From: Streptomyces zagrosensis
Lineage (GTDB): Bacteria; Actinomycetota; Actinomycetes; Streptomycetales; Streptomycetaceae
Length of the DNA: 64,000 nt
Direction of reading: 5' to 3'
NCBI RefSeq assembly: GCF_014203645.1
Contig: NZ_JACHJL010000010.1
Location: 124,001 to 188,000 of the forward strand
The notes under the pieces were generated by a model. It saw nothing but the letters and a program-made list of their open reading frames with translations, did no database searches and was not told the DNA's origin. Below are positions 1 through 8,686 of this stretch, one piece after another. The position numbers and the translations under genes are program-made. Numbering within the stretch: the stretch's first letter is position 1; every line of letters starts with the position of its first letter.

Positions 1-3000
1 GGGAGCGCAGCAGCGGCCACTTGTGTGGACTCGCGGTGGCATAAACCTCGGCCCCGGCCCGCTGGGCGAGCCGTACCGCGGCCTGTCCCACGCCACCGGC
101 TGCCGCGTGGATGAGGACGCGATCGCCCTTCTTAATGCCGGCCAGCCGGTGCAGCGCATGGTGGGCGACGAGGAACGCGGTGGGCAGCGCTGCAGCCTGG
201 GCGAAGGTGAGCTGCTCGGGCTTGCGGACGGCTTGTGCGGACTCGACGGTCACCTGTCGCCGGAGGCTGCCGAGATGGGCGACCATCACCTCGTCCCCGA
301 TGGTGAAGGAGGCTTCGGGCCCTGCCGCGATGACCTCGCCTGCGCACTCTTGGCCAAGTGGGAGCTCCAGTGGCCCGGTGCCTGCCTCTTCGGCGAAGAC
401 CCGGTGTAGCCCCAGTACGTTGAAGACGTCCTTGAGCGACAATCCGGCTGCCCGCACCCGGACCCGGACCTCGCTCCCCTGCGGCTCCGGCTCCTCCTGG
501 AGCGGCGCTGCGACGACGCCGGTGAACTGGCCGTACTCCTTGATGACCAGTTCGACGTCCGCTGTGGACGGGCCGCCGGTGCCGGCGTAGACGCGGCGCA
601 CGTGCCGCAGCCCTGAGCGGTAGGCCACCTGGTACTCGGTGGAGTCCTTGGCCGCCCATTCGTCGAGCAGCGCCGGGTAGGCCCCGGTGCTGCCGCGTAC
701 GGGCAGGTCGATGAGGGTCACGCGCTGGGCGGGGTACTCGGTCCACATCACATGGCCAAAGCCCCATAGCGTGGCCGCCGCCCAAGTGGCTTCCTCGTCC
801 CCGCCCTCGGGTCGATCTCCCGGCACCCATTGCCCACCCTCGGTGATGAGCCACAGGCGCTGGTCACGGCCGAAGCCGACCTCCTCCAGCGCGTCCCGCA
901 AGATGAGCAGATCGCGGTAGTTGCGCTCGCACTCCGAGCGCAGCGACTCCTGCGCGTCCCGCCTGGGCTGCCAGAACCAGCACACGTCGGCAGGGCGGTC
1001 GCGCAGCGCTGCCGTCGTCTCGGCGGCGCTCGCCACGACCGTGAGGGTGACGTTGTGGTCCTTGGCAGGCTCGGCCAGTTCGGCGAGGCCCTGCTCGCCT
1101 GGGCCGATGAGCAACGCGTGCCGTGGCTCTGGGTCGGCCGCGCGCAGCGAGCGCTTGACCCAGCGCAGTTCGGAGTACATCCGGTCGCGGTCCGGGGCCG
1201 CGTTCGCCACCTGCCGCAATGTCAGTCGCTCCATGACGAAGACGGTCCGGTCGCCTTCGAGGACGAGCAGGTCAAGAACAGGGCCGGGCGGCTGGGCGGC
1301 ATCGGGCGCATCGGTGTCGTGGGCCGTGCTGTGCTCGGGTGCGGCAAGCCGCAGCACGCTGCGCAGCTTTGCCCCGCGCGGCTTCTTCAGCAGTCGGCAG
1401 CTTCCGATGCCAACCGGCATGGCGACGACGTCGCTGTCACCGCTCAACGCGGTGATGGTCTGGAAGGCGCAGTCGAGGATGGCCGGTGGCAGGTGTTCGG
1501 CGCTGGCCCCGTCTTGGCCGCGCAGTTCGCCGATGGCCAGGTCGGTGCCGTGTGCCTCGGCCTGTGTGAGCCCCTGGAAGAGGGGTCCGTAGCCGACGCC
1601 GAGTTCGGTGAAGTCGGCGTAGATATCGTCTGCTGTGAACCGCGAGCTTGGTTCGCCCGCCTGCTCGGCCAACTCGCGCAACTGCTGCTCGGTCTCCGCC
1701 AGCGCGGGGGCGGGTCCCGTAGCAACAGTGGCGGTGATGTGCCGCCGCTCAATGGCCTTGGTGCCGGGCTCGTCTCCCGGCAGGAGGCTGACGATCTCGA
1801 CGTCGGCAGGGCCGTCCGGGCGCGGGACCAGCCGGGTGCGGAGTTCGACGCTGCCTTCTTCGGCGATGAACAGTGCCTCGTGAATACTGACGTCGGTGAT
1901 GGGCAGCGCGCTTTCGCCGTACACGGCGTCTTGGAGCGCGATCAGCATCTCGACGTATCCGGCGCCGGGGAAGACGATTTTGCCCATGACCTTGTGGTCG
2001 GTGAGGTAGGCGGGCCGCTCTGCACTGATGCGACTGCCGAACTCGCGCACGCCCGCGGCGCGTTGGTCATCGGTGGAGACTTCCTTGCCGAGCAGCGGGT
2101 GGCCGCCCGGTGCGCCGCCGGGCTGGGGTAGCGCGGCGGGCGCGGGGAGCCAGTGCCGGCGCCGGTCGAAGGCGTAGGTCGGCAAGGTGATCCTGTGGCG
2201 CTCGCGCCCTCGGTGGTGCTCGACCCAGTCGATGGCCGCCCCTGCGGCGTAGAGCTGGGTGAGTGCTTGGCGGGTGATGGTGGCGTCGGTGTCCTCGGTG
2301 TGCAGGCTGTTCAGCCAGGTGTGGCCGGCCGCGTCATCGAGGCACTGCTTGCCCATGCCGATCAGCTCGGTGGAGGGTCCGCATTCGAGGAAGACGTGTC
2401 GTCCGCGTTCGGCGATCGCCCGCATGCCGTCCGCGAACTTGACGCCCTCGCGTAGGTGGCGGGCCCAGTAGTCGGGCCTTGAGATCTCCGCGGGGTCGGC
2501 CACCGTGCCGGTCAGATTGGAGATGAGGGTGAACTCGGGCTCGTGAAAGGTCAGGCCCGCTACGACCTCACGCAGGCTCTGGGCGGCCTCGGCCATCAGC
2601 GGAGAGTGTGAGGCACAGGAGACTGCGAGCCGCCGGTTTTTGATGCCCCGCTCGGTGAGCTGGCGCTCGACCTCGGACAGGGACTCCTTACCACCGGACA
2701 ACACGAGTTGCCGGGTGCCGTTCACAGCGGCGATCGACAGGTCATCGTGGTCCTCAAGCAGCCCGGCGACCTCGGCAACTGAAGCCTCGACGGCGGCCAT
2801 TGCACCGGGTGGAGAGGCGGCCATCAGCCGGGCGCGGGCCGCCATGAGGGTGACCGCGTCTTCCAGCGTGAACAGCCCCGCGACCGTGGCCGCGACGATC
2901 TCGCCGATGCTGTGTCCCGCCAGCACGGACGGCCGCACGCCCCACGAGAGCCACAGTTTGGCCACCGCGTACTCCAGGGCGTACAGCGCGGGCTGCATAT

Positions 3001-4828
3001 AGCTGATCTGGTGGATCAGGTCCGCGTCATCGGCCTCGCCCAGGATCATGTCGCGGATGGAGCGGCCCAAATGCGGGGTGAACAGCCGGTCGCAGTCGTC
3101 CAGGTGCTCGCGGAAGACCTCGAACCGCTCGTACAGCGGTCGTCCCATGCCCACGTACTGGGTGCCGCCGCCGGAGAAGAGGAACGCCACCTGGGTGCCA
3201 CCGCCCGCAGAGGCGGCCTGGCCGGCCTTGGCCAGGCCGCGGTCCAGGAGTCTGGCGACGTCATCGTGGTCACGGACGACTCCGGCCAGGCGCAGCGGGA
3301 AGTGCGCCCGTGCGACGTTGGAGGTGTAGCACAGGTCGCCGACGTCGGTCTCGGGCTTGTCGCGCAGCATCCGCTGGTAGCGCTGGATTTGGCCGGTCAG
3401 CGCGGGAGCGGACTTGGCGGAGAGGGTGAGGAGGTGGCCGCCGCCGTCGTCTGCGGGGGTGGCCGGCTGTGTGCGCTCGGGGGCCTGTTCCAGGACGACG
3501 GAGGCGATGGTGCCGGTGAGTCCGAAGGAGTTGACCAGGGCCCGCTTCGTCTCGGCCTTCCACGGGCGGGCTTCGGTGGCCACGGCGACGGGTGCCGTCT
3601 CCCACGGGATGCGGCTGGAGGGGGTGGTGAAGTTCAGGTGCGGGAAGATGGTGGACTCGCGCATCTGTAGCGCGGTCTTGACGAGTCCTCCGATGCCCGC
3701 CGCTGACTCCATGTGCCCGACGTTGGTCTTCAGCGAGCCGATGGTGACCGGGGCTTGGGGGCTGTGTGACTCGCTGAACACGGAGGTGATCGCACTGATC
3801 TCGATCGGGTCGCCCAGGGGGGTGCCGGTGCCGTGTGCCTCGATGTACGAGATGTCGTGCGGTCGCAACCCCGCGACGTGCAACGCCTGCCGCATCAGCC
3901 CTTCTTGCGCGGTGCCGTTGGGCACCATGAGGGAACTGCTCTCGCCGTCGGAGCCGACAGCGGAGCCGCGCACCACGGCGTAGACCTGGTCGCCGTCGCG
4001 CTGCGCGTCGGACAGCCGCTTGAGTACCAGCGCGCCGCCCCCCTCGCTACGGCAGTAGCCGTTGGCCGTCTCGTCGAAGGTCTTGCAGCGGCCGTCTGGG
4101 GCGAGCATGTTGGATTGGCTGGCGAGGATGTACGGCCGGGGGTTGATGATCGCGTTGACGCCCACACACAGCGCGATGTCCGACTCGTTCTCGCGCAGCC
4201 CCTGGGCAGCGAGGTGCACCGCGACCAGCGAGGCCGAGCAGGCGGTGTCGATGGTCATGCAGGGCCCGCGCCAGCCCAGGAAGTACGAGAGCCGTCCCGA
4301 GACCGCGCTGAGCGCCGCGCCGGTGGGCATATAGCTGTTGAGTTCCTCGTGGGAGTACGCGCCCATCTCGCCGGCGTAATCCGTGTTGCTGACGGCGACG
4401 TAGACGCCGCCTCTGCCGTGGCGCAGCGGGCCGGGGTCGATGCCGGCGTCCTCCAGCGCCTCCCAGGCGGTCTCCAGGGTGAGCCGCTGCTGGGGGTCGA
4501 TGTAGTCGGCTTCCTTCGGTGAAACGTTGTAGAACTTCGCGTCGAAGTGGTCGATTCGGTCCACGAATCCGCCGCGTTCACACCGAATCACGCCCTTGGC
4601 CTCTGGGTCGTCGGAGGTCAGGCCCTCGGGGTCCCAGCGGTCCGTGGGGAGTTCTCGTACGCCGGACTGGCCGGTGCGCAGGAACTCGGCGAACTCGTCC
4701 GGCGCGTTGCTCCCGCCGGGAATGCGCAGACCGATGCCGACAATGGCAATGGGGGTAGGCGCGGTGTTCGGTGAGGGCGTTTCGGGGTGTCCGGCGTGGC
4801 CCTGCTGTTCGGTAGCGTTGTGTGACAT
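1..4828 (-). CDS. Type I polyketide synthase, N-terminal 1609 residues (3' end outside window)
   Basis: Reading is open from an ATG at 4828 leftward to the window edge. Domains in order: ketosynthase (about residues 25-450; Cys197 in DTACSAS, His332 in HGTGT, His372 in KTNVGH), acyltransferase (about 550-860; Ser640 in GHSIGE), dehydratase (about 910-1190; His945 in HKVMGKIVFP, Asp1119 in LDCAFQ), a structural KR-like segment, and an enoylreductase (AAGGVGQAA at about 1575) interrupted by the edge. All KS, AT and DH catalytic residues are present. A catalytic KR and ACP are expected outside the window. The AT has CASH where HAFH (malonyl) or YASH (methylmalonyl) is usual, so extender choice is uncertain; GHSIG leans to malonyl. 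There is no obvious N-terminal docking helix, which suits a loading or iterative enzyme. It is the third gene of the leftward operon begun by the isonitrile oxygenase at 6345. Confidence 0.95.
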   Translation of the reverse strand, partial: MSHNATEQQGHAGHPETPSPNTAPTPIAIVGIGLRIPGGSNAPDEFAEFLRTGQSGVRELPTDRWDPEGLTSDDPEAKGVIRCERGGFVDRIDHFDAKFYNVSPKEADYIDPQQRLTLETAWEALEDAGIDPGPLRHGRGGVYVAVSNTDYAGEMGAYSHEELNSYMPTGAALSAVSGRLSYFLGWRGPCMTIDTACSASLVAVHLAAQGLRENESDIALCVGVNAIINPRPYILASQSNMLAPDGRCKTFDETANGYCRSEGGGALVLKRLSDAQRDGDQVYAVVRGSAVGSDGESSSLMVPNGTAQEGLMRQALHVAGLRPHDISYIEAHGTGTPLGDPIEISAITSVFSESHSPQAPVTIGSLKTNVGHMESAAGIGGLVKTALQMRESTIFPHLNFTTPSSRIPWETAPVAVATEARPWKAETKRALVNSFGLTGTIASVVLEQAPERTQPATPADDGGGHLLTLSAKSAPALTGQIQRYQRMLRDKPETDVGDLCYTSNVARAHFPLRLAGVVRDHDDVARLLDRGLAKAGQAASAGGGTQVAFLFSGGGTQYVGMGRPLYERFEVFREHLDDCDRLFTPHLGRSIRDMILGEADDADLIHQISYMQPALYALEYAVAKLWLSWGVRPSVLAGHSIGEIVAATVAGLFTLEDAVTLMAARARLMAASPPGAMAAVEASVAEVAGLLEDHDDLSIAAVNGTRQLVLSGGKESLSEVERQLTERGIKNRRLAVSCASHSPLMAEAAQSLREVVAGLTFHEPEFTLISNLTGTVADPAEISRPDYWARHLREGVKFADGMRAIAERGRHVFLECGPSTELIGMGKQCLDDAAGHTWLNSLHTEDTDATITRQALTQLYAAGAAIDWVEHHRGRERHRITLPTYAFDRRRHWLPAPAALPQPGGAPGGHPLLGKEVSTDDQRAAGVREFGSRISAERPAYLTDHKVMGKIVFPGAGYVEMLIALQDAVYGESALPITDVSIHEALFIAEEGSVELRTRLVPRPDGPADVEIVSLLPGDEPGTKAIERRHITATVATGPAPALAETEQQLRELAEQAGEPSSRFTADDIYADFTELGVGYGPLFQGLTQAEAHGTDLAIGELRGQDGASAEHLPPAILDCAFQTITALSGDSDVVAMPVGIGSCRLLKKPRGAKLRSVLRLAAPEHSTAHDTDAPDAAQPPGPVLDLLVLEGDRTVFVMERLTLRQVANAAPDRDRMYSELRWVKRSLRAADPEPRHALLIGPGEQGLAELAEPAKDHNVTLTVVASAAETTAALRDRPADVCWFWQPRRDAQESLRSECERNYRDLLILRDALEEVGFGRDQRLWLITEGGQWVPGDRPEGGDEEATWAAATLWGFGHVMWTEYPAQRVTLIDLPVRGSTGAYPALLDEWAAKDSTEYQVAYRSGLRHVRRVYAGTGGPSTADVELVIKEYGQFTGVVAAPLQEEPEPQGSEVRVRVRAAGLSLKDVFNVLGLHRVFAEEAGTGPLELPLGQECAGEVIAAGPEASFTIGDEVMVAHLGSLRRQVTVESAQAVRKPEQLTFAQAAALPTAFLVAHHALHRLAGIKKGDRVLIHAAAGGVGQAAVRLAQRAGAEVYATASPHKWPLLRS

Positions 4829-4866
4829 GGCTCCTGCTCTTGTCTGCAAAGTCCGTGCTGCGGCTC

Positions 4867-5430
4867 TCACGCGGCCTTGGTCCGAGTCGTCCTGACAGCG
4901 AGCCTTACGCCGCCGTGGCATGCCGGCATGTCCTCCTCGCCGTATCGGCAGAGGGTGCTGACCAGGACGATCGAGCCGCCGTCGCCGTCGCGCTCGTCGA
5001 TGCCGACGACGTCGATCTCGCCCCAAAATCCGTGCCCGCGCATGGCGCGCCGGAAGGTGCTGCGGAAGTCCACGATGAGAATGTCGGGTAGCTGCCGCGC
5101 CCAATACTCGTCAAGCGTCCAGGTGTTGAACGGCCACATGGTGCGCTCTTTCACGGACTTTGCCAGCAGGTAGTAGACAAGCTGGTTGAAGCACAGATTG
5201 AATTCGACCGCGTTGAAGTGGCCGGTGTCGTCGATATAGCACGACTCGGGGATGGTGAATTCACCGCGCGCGCTGACCCGTCCGCCGTCTCGTGGTTCTC
5301 CTTGACGGGTCAAGGTGGCGGCTGTGAGATATCGGCAGTGGGGTTTGTACGGGGTGAGGACCCGTTCCAGGAGTTGCTCGTCGCAGCCGTATTGGACCGA
5401 CCGTGAGGTGGTGGGAGTGATGAGTTCCAC
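4867..5430 (-). CDS. FcoT/ScoD-type thioesterase of isonitrile biosynthesis
   Basis: The 187-residue protein starts at GTG with a GAGGAA ribosome site. The core FTIPESCYIDDTGHFNAVEF-NLCFNQLVYYLLAKS closely follows the FcoT family (M. tuberculosis Rv0098; ScoD of Streptomyces isonitrile lipopeptide clusters), and LLERVLTPY plus CRYL near the start also match as I recall that sequence. These are hot-dog-fold enzymes. ScoD is described as adding glycine to an alpha,beta-unsaturated acyl thioester and releasing the N-carboxymethyl-3-amino acid, which the ScoE oxygenase then converts to an isonitrile. The gene lies 9 bp behind the ScoE-like oxygenase and 38 bp ahead of the PKS, all on one strand, matching the Rv0097-Rv0098 order. 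The role here is inferred from family and context. Confidence 0.88.
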   Translation of the reverse strand: MELITPTTSRSVQYGCDEQLLERVLTPYKPHCRYLTAATLTRQGEPRDGGRVSARGEFTIPESCYIDDTGHFNAVEFNLCFNQLVYYLLAKSVKERTMWPFNTWTLDEYWARQLPDILIVDFRSTFRRAMRGHGFWGEIDVVGIDERDGDGGSIVLVSTLCRYGEEDMPACHGGVRLAVRTTRTKAA

Positions 5431-5439
5431 TGCTTCCTC

Positions 5440-6345
5440 TCAGCGGCCGTTTGCCGACTGCTGTGTGCCGATTCCGGCGTAGAACTCGTACTCGTCGTGG
5501 ACCGTGACCCGGTGCGAGACGGTGGGCTCGGGTTTGAGGGTGTGCCGGGCGCAGTGCACGAGGCTGCGGTTGTCCCAGACCAGCAGATCGCCCTTGTCGA
5601 AGGTCTGGAGGTGGATGTTCTCGTGCTGGAAGGTCGGGTCGGTCTGGCCGACCGCGGCCAGCACTTCCCGCAACAGGCTGTCGGGCAGCGGGTGGTCATC
5701 GGCATCGCGCAGCTCGTAGGTGAACGCCTCACTGACGTACAGCAGTGGTTCGCCAGTGACCGGGTGCGGGAAGACGGTGGGGTGGATAACCGCCGGGGTG
5801 TGGTCCTCAATTTCCGCGAGCACATCGGTGATGGGCCGGTACACGTCGTTGGGGCGGATCTTGAAGTACCGCCGCACGCTGTTGACGCTACGGGTTCCCT
5901 CGATGGCGTTCTTCACTTCTCGGGGAAGTTTCTGGTACGCCTTTCCCATGTCAATGAAGTACGTGCCACGGTTTTCTCGGGGCACGACCTGTGGGTAGAT
6001 CAGGGTCAGCCCGAAGGGACGGGCCATAAACGAGTAATCGTGGTGCCAAAACTTTCCCGTCTGTGGCACTCCGACCTGCTGGCCCTCTTGCTTCACATTC
6101 GACGAGACAAAAATTTCCTTATGCTCCGGGTGGTGGTACATCGGCTGGTAGTACGTCTCCACCTCACCCAGCCTCTGCCCGAAGGTGACGAATTCCGCCG
6201 GTGAGAGGTGCTGCCCCTTCAAGATCACGATCTTGTGTTCGTAGACCTTCTTTTTGAGCGCGGCTAGCTCCGTGTCCGGCGCGGCCAAAACATCGAGTTC
6301 CAGGGTCATGCCCATGGCGACGTCTGTTTGCGGTGCAGTAGTCAT
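5440..6345 (-). CDS. Isonitrile-forming Fe(II)/2-oxoglutarate oxygenase, ScoE/Rv0097 type
   Basis: The TauD/TfdA-family protein has 301 residues. I chose ATG 6345 because GGGGGAG precedes it; an upstream in-frame ATG at 6456 adds only a non-family extension. The iron triad is His101-x-Asp103 (FWHHDYSF) and His264 (NRSLVH), with Arg279 for 2-oxoglutarate. The ScoE residues I recall (Tyr96, Tyr97, Tyr101, His132, Asp134, Lys193, His295, Arg310) all appear here at a constant offset of minus 31: Tyr65, Tyr66, Tyr70, His101, Asp103, Lys162, His264, Arg279. That makes an isonitrile-forming oxidase much likelier than a taurine dioxygenase. It would turn an N-carboxymethyl-3-aminoacyl product of the neighbouring ScoD-like enzyme into an isonitrile acid. 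It is the first gene of the operon, divergent from the methyltransferase at 6943. Confidence 0.9.
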   Translation of the reverse strand: MTTAPQTDVAMGMTLELDVLAAPDTELAALKKKVYEHKIVILKGQHLSPAEFVTFGQRLGEVETYYQPMYHHPEHKEIFVSSNVKQEGQQVGVPQTGKFWHHDYSFMARPFGLTLIYPQVVPRENRGTYFIDMGKAYQKLPREVKNAIEGTRSVNSVRRYFKIRPNDVYRPITDVLAEIEDHTPAVIHPTVFPHPVTGEPLLYVSEAFTYELRDADDHPLPDSLLREVLAAVGQTDPTFQHENIHLQTFDKGDLLVWDNRSLVHCARHTLKPEPTVSHRVTVHDEYEFYAGIGTQQSANGR

Positions 6346-6942
6346 AATCTCCCCCAGCAGGTAGCCGGTTGGTTTAAGAATTCGCTGGCGGCACCACCGT
6401 TCAGCAAGGGGCTTAGGCCAACCTTCTCGCGCGCTGAAACGGAGGGGTGATATCACGAACAGGCGTTTGAGGGGCAGGTGCGCGGATTCCGTGTGTCGCC
6501 CGGCTCATCTGGGCTCGCCCCAGGGCTATTCAACGGAATGCGGCCGAACTATACGTCACCCATACGAGTGGACCATGGGCTAGGCCACACGGTGTTGCGC
6601 AAAAGGCGCGGTTGCCAGGTCACCTCACACTTCGGTGCGCCGGGGGCGTGCCGGGGCGGGCGCACCGGGCGTGCGACGCACGGCGCGCTCGATGGATCTC
6701 CTGGTACACCTGTCCAGCGCACGTGACCGGTGCGTGACGGTGTGGATCACACGAGCGCTGGGCAACCAGTCCCCCAGCGCCCGCCACCGTCAACTCTCCT
6801 GAGCGTGACTTGCTGCGCGATCTTCCCGCACCGTCTGCCGCCGGGACGTTGGCGGAAGTCGTGCACGGGAGCCGTTGGCGAGTTCTCCGCCGGGCCGCCC
6901 GCCTCCATCGGCGCACCGTCGCCGCCCCAGGATCGACCACGA
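6346..6942. promoter_or_regulatory. Divergent intergenic region between isonitrile operon and methyltransferase
   Basis: About 600 bases separate two divergently read biosynthetic genes, and no open frame here shows family resemblance. It must hold the promoters for both directions. Short inverted repeats are visible, for example GTGTG-GAT-CACAC near 6750 and CTGGG-CTCGC-CCCAG near 6509. None is strong enough to name a regulator. Confidence 0.5.
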
Positions 6943-7989
6943 ATGAGGACCTCCACCGTGAAGATCAAAACTCTCGTCAAGATGGTGCGTAGCCACCAGC
7001 TTCCGCTGATGCTGCGGCTACCCAAGGAGTTGGGAGTGCCCGCCTACCGCGCCTCGTTCCTGGCCGCAGCCGCCAGTTGCGGGGTGCTCCGCCACCTCGC
7101 GCAACAGCCGCTGGACGCCCCCGCGCTTGCGGATGAGCTCGGCATGCATGGCGAAGAGCAACTACTGGGCGCCTGGCTTGATATGGGCGTACACGTGGGC
7201 GACCTCGGCCGCCGCGGTGATCGTTACCGGCTGCGCAGCCGGCTGGCGAAGGCGCTGGCGCGGCCCGACGCGGACTCCTACGTCGCGCTCATCGAACAAC
7301 TCGTGCGCTATCACACACCGCTGCTGCTCGACGCGCCTGCGATGCTGCGTGAAGGGCGGCGGGTGGCGATCACCGACCAGGACGGCGCGCTCATCGCGCG
7401 CTCGTCCCGGGTCCTGGAACCCGCCGTGCAGGGCGTAGTGGAGCGATGTGTCAACCGCACGGCGCCGGTGCGACTTCTTGAGGTGGGGTGCGGCAGCGGT
7501 ACCTATGTACGGCACGCCGCCTCGCTCAATCCGCGTCTGACGGCCGTGGCGATCGATTTGCAAAGTGAGGTGGTGGAGCAGGCGAGTGCGAACCTCGACG
7601 CCTGGGGACTCGCCGAGCGGGTGGAGGTCGTACGCAGCGATCTGCGGACCTTCTCCACGGAGCAGAAGTTCGACCTCGTCACGCTGCACAACAACATCTA
7701 TTACTTCCCGCAGGGTGAGCGGACCAAGGTGTTGGAGCGGGTGCGCTCCTTCCTTTCGCCCGGCGGCAAGCTGCTGCTGACGACGAGTTGCCATGGCGGC
7801 AGCCCCGGTATGGAGATGCTGAATCTGTGGTGCCGGTACGCCGATTTCACCGGCCCGCTGCCGCGCCCCGATGAGCTGGTGGAGCAACTGCGGGAGGCGG
7901 GCTTCACCGACGTACGGTCCCGTCGTCTGATGCCCGGACAAGAGTTCCGGGCCTTCACCGGCGTCAGCCCTTACGGCGTCGAGGGCTGA
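6943..7989 (+). CDS. SAM-dependent methyltransferase next to the isonitrile PKS operon
   Basis: Class I methyltransferase of about 348 residues. The N-terminal part (about 20-150) looks like the helical/winged-helix dimerisation domain found in natural-product O-methyltransferases. The SAM-binding fold begins with LLEVGCGSGTY, followed by AIDLQ, and carries SFLSPGGKLLLTT as the post-motif strand. The start is ATG 6943 or GTG 6958; the latter is preceded by GAGGAC at good spacing. It diverges from the oxygenase operon, so it may tailor the same product (methyl ester or ether), but the substrate is not visible from sequence. Confidence 0.8.
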   Translation: MRTSTVKIKTLVKMVRSHQLPLMLRLPKELGVPAYRASFLAAAASCGVLRHLAQQPLDAPALADELGMHGEEQLLGAWLDMGVHVGDLGRRGDRYRLRSRLAKALARPDADSYVALIEQLVRYHTPLLLDAPAMLREGRRVAITDQDGALIARSSRVLEPAVQGVVERCVNRTAPVRLLEVGCGSGTYVRHAASLNPRLTAVAIDLQSEVVEQASANLDAWGLAERVEVVRSDLRTFSTEQKFDLVTLHNNIYYFPQGERTKVLERVRSFLSPGGKLLLTTSCHGGSPGMEMLNLWCRYADFTGPLPRPDELVEQLREAGFTDVRSRRLMPGQEFRAFTGVSPYGVEG

Positions 7990-8494
7990 CCAGCGGCCGT
8001 CCGCGGCGTACGGGCCCCGGACGGCTGGCGCACCTCCGCCGCGCGGGCGGCCGGCCTTTGCCGCCCACCCGTCGCGGCGCCGCTATACCGCCTCTCTACC
8101 TCGGTGCTGCCATAGCGCACGCATGCCGCAGCCGCGGAGGGCTCGCGGGCTGTTCGCCGCGGGCGTCCGGGACCACGCGGCCCGCCGACGACGGGCGTGG
8201 GGCCCAGCGTGACGGCTCGTCACTGTGTCCACACTCCGGTCGCGAGGCCCCTCGGCGGCGACCGGGTCTGCGCGGCGGCCGGCCTGCGGAACGTTCTCGT
8301 CCAACATCGGGTTTTCGCAGGTCAGCTCCGATGACCCGGAGTCGTGTTGGTCGCTGGCAGCTCAACGGTCCGGCGTCGTCGCCGAAGGTGAAGAAGTTCA
8401 CATACGACCCTTTCGACTGCCAATTCGGGCCGCCGATAGCGCAGTATCCCTATCCGACAGCACCAAGCCCCCGTCACCACGGCGGGGCAGTTCG
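7990..8494. other. Intergenic stretch without a supported gene
   Basis: About 500 bases between the methyltransferase and the riboswitch. Open frames on both strands here have no recognisable family and no convincing ribosome site. I see only the region that must carry the promoter of the riboswitch transcript. Confidence 0.5.
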
Positions 8495-8676
8495 GGCGGA
8501 CGCCGAATCCTGCCGCCGCACCGGACTCCAGGAAGAAGACCGCAGATCGGCAGGAGCGGGAGACCCAGGCACGACGGGCCACGAAGTCGGTGGCCCTTGG
8601 GGTGAAGCCACGCAAGTGGCCGGGCAACTTCGCCAGCCCGAACCCGACAGGTCATCTTTCGCAGGCGGATGACGAA
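8495..8676 (+). ncRNA. c-di-AMP (ydaO/yuaA) riboswitch
   Basis: The stretch directly upstream of the NlpC/P60 gene has conserved blocks of the actinobacterial ydaO class in the right order: CGCCGAATCCTGCCGCCGCA near 8501, CCTTGGGGTGAAGCCACG near 8597, CCGGGCAACTTCGCCAG near 8619, CGAACCCGACAG near 8639, and a closing GTCATC/GATGAC pair (8651-8656 and 8667-8672). In Streptomyces this class sits in front of cell-wall hydrolase genes (Rpf, NlpC/P60) and switches expression off when c-di-AMP is high. It ends about 10 bases before the chosen start codon. Exact ends are approximate. Confidence 0.85.
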
Positions 8677-8686
8677 GGGTTTTCGT

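Noticed and set aside
830..2131. 433-codon plus-strand open frame
   Set aside because: Antisense to the PKS dehydratase and structural KR region. High GC produces long false frames; the composition is not protein-like.
8058..8672. 204-codon plus-strand open frame before the NlpC gene
   Set aside because: It runs through the riboswitch, lacks a ribosome site and has no family resemblance.
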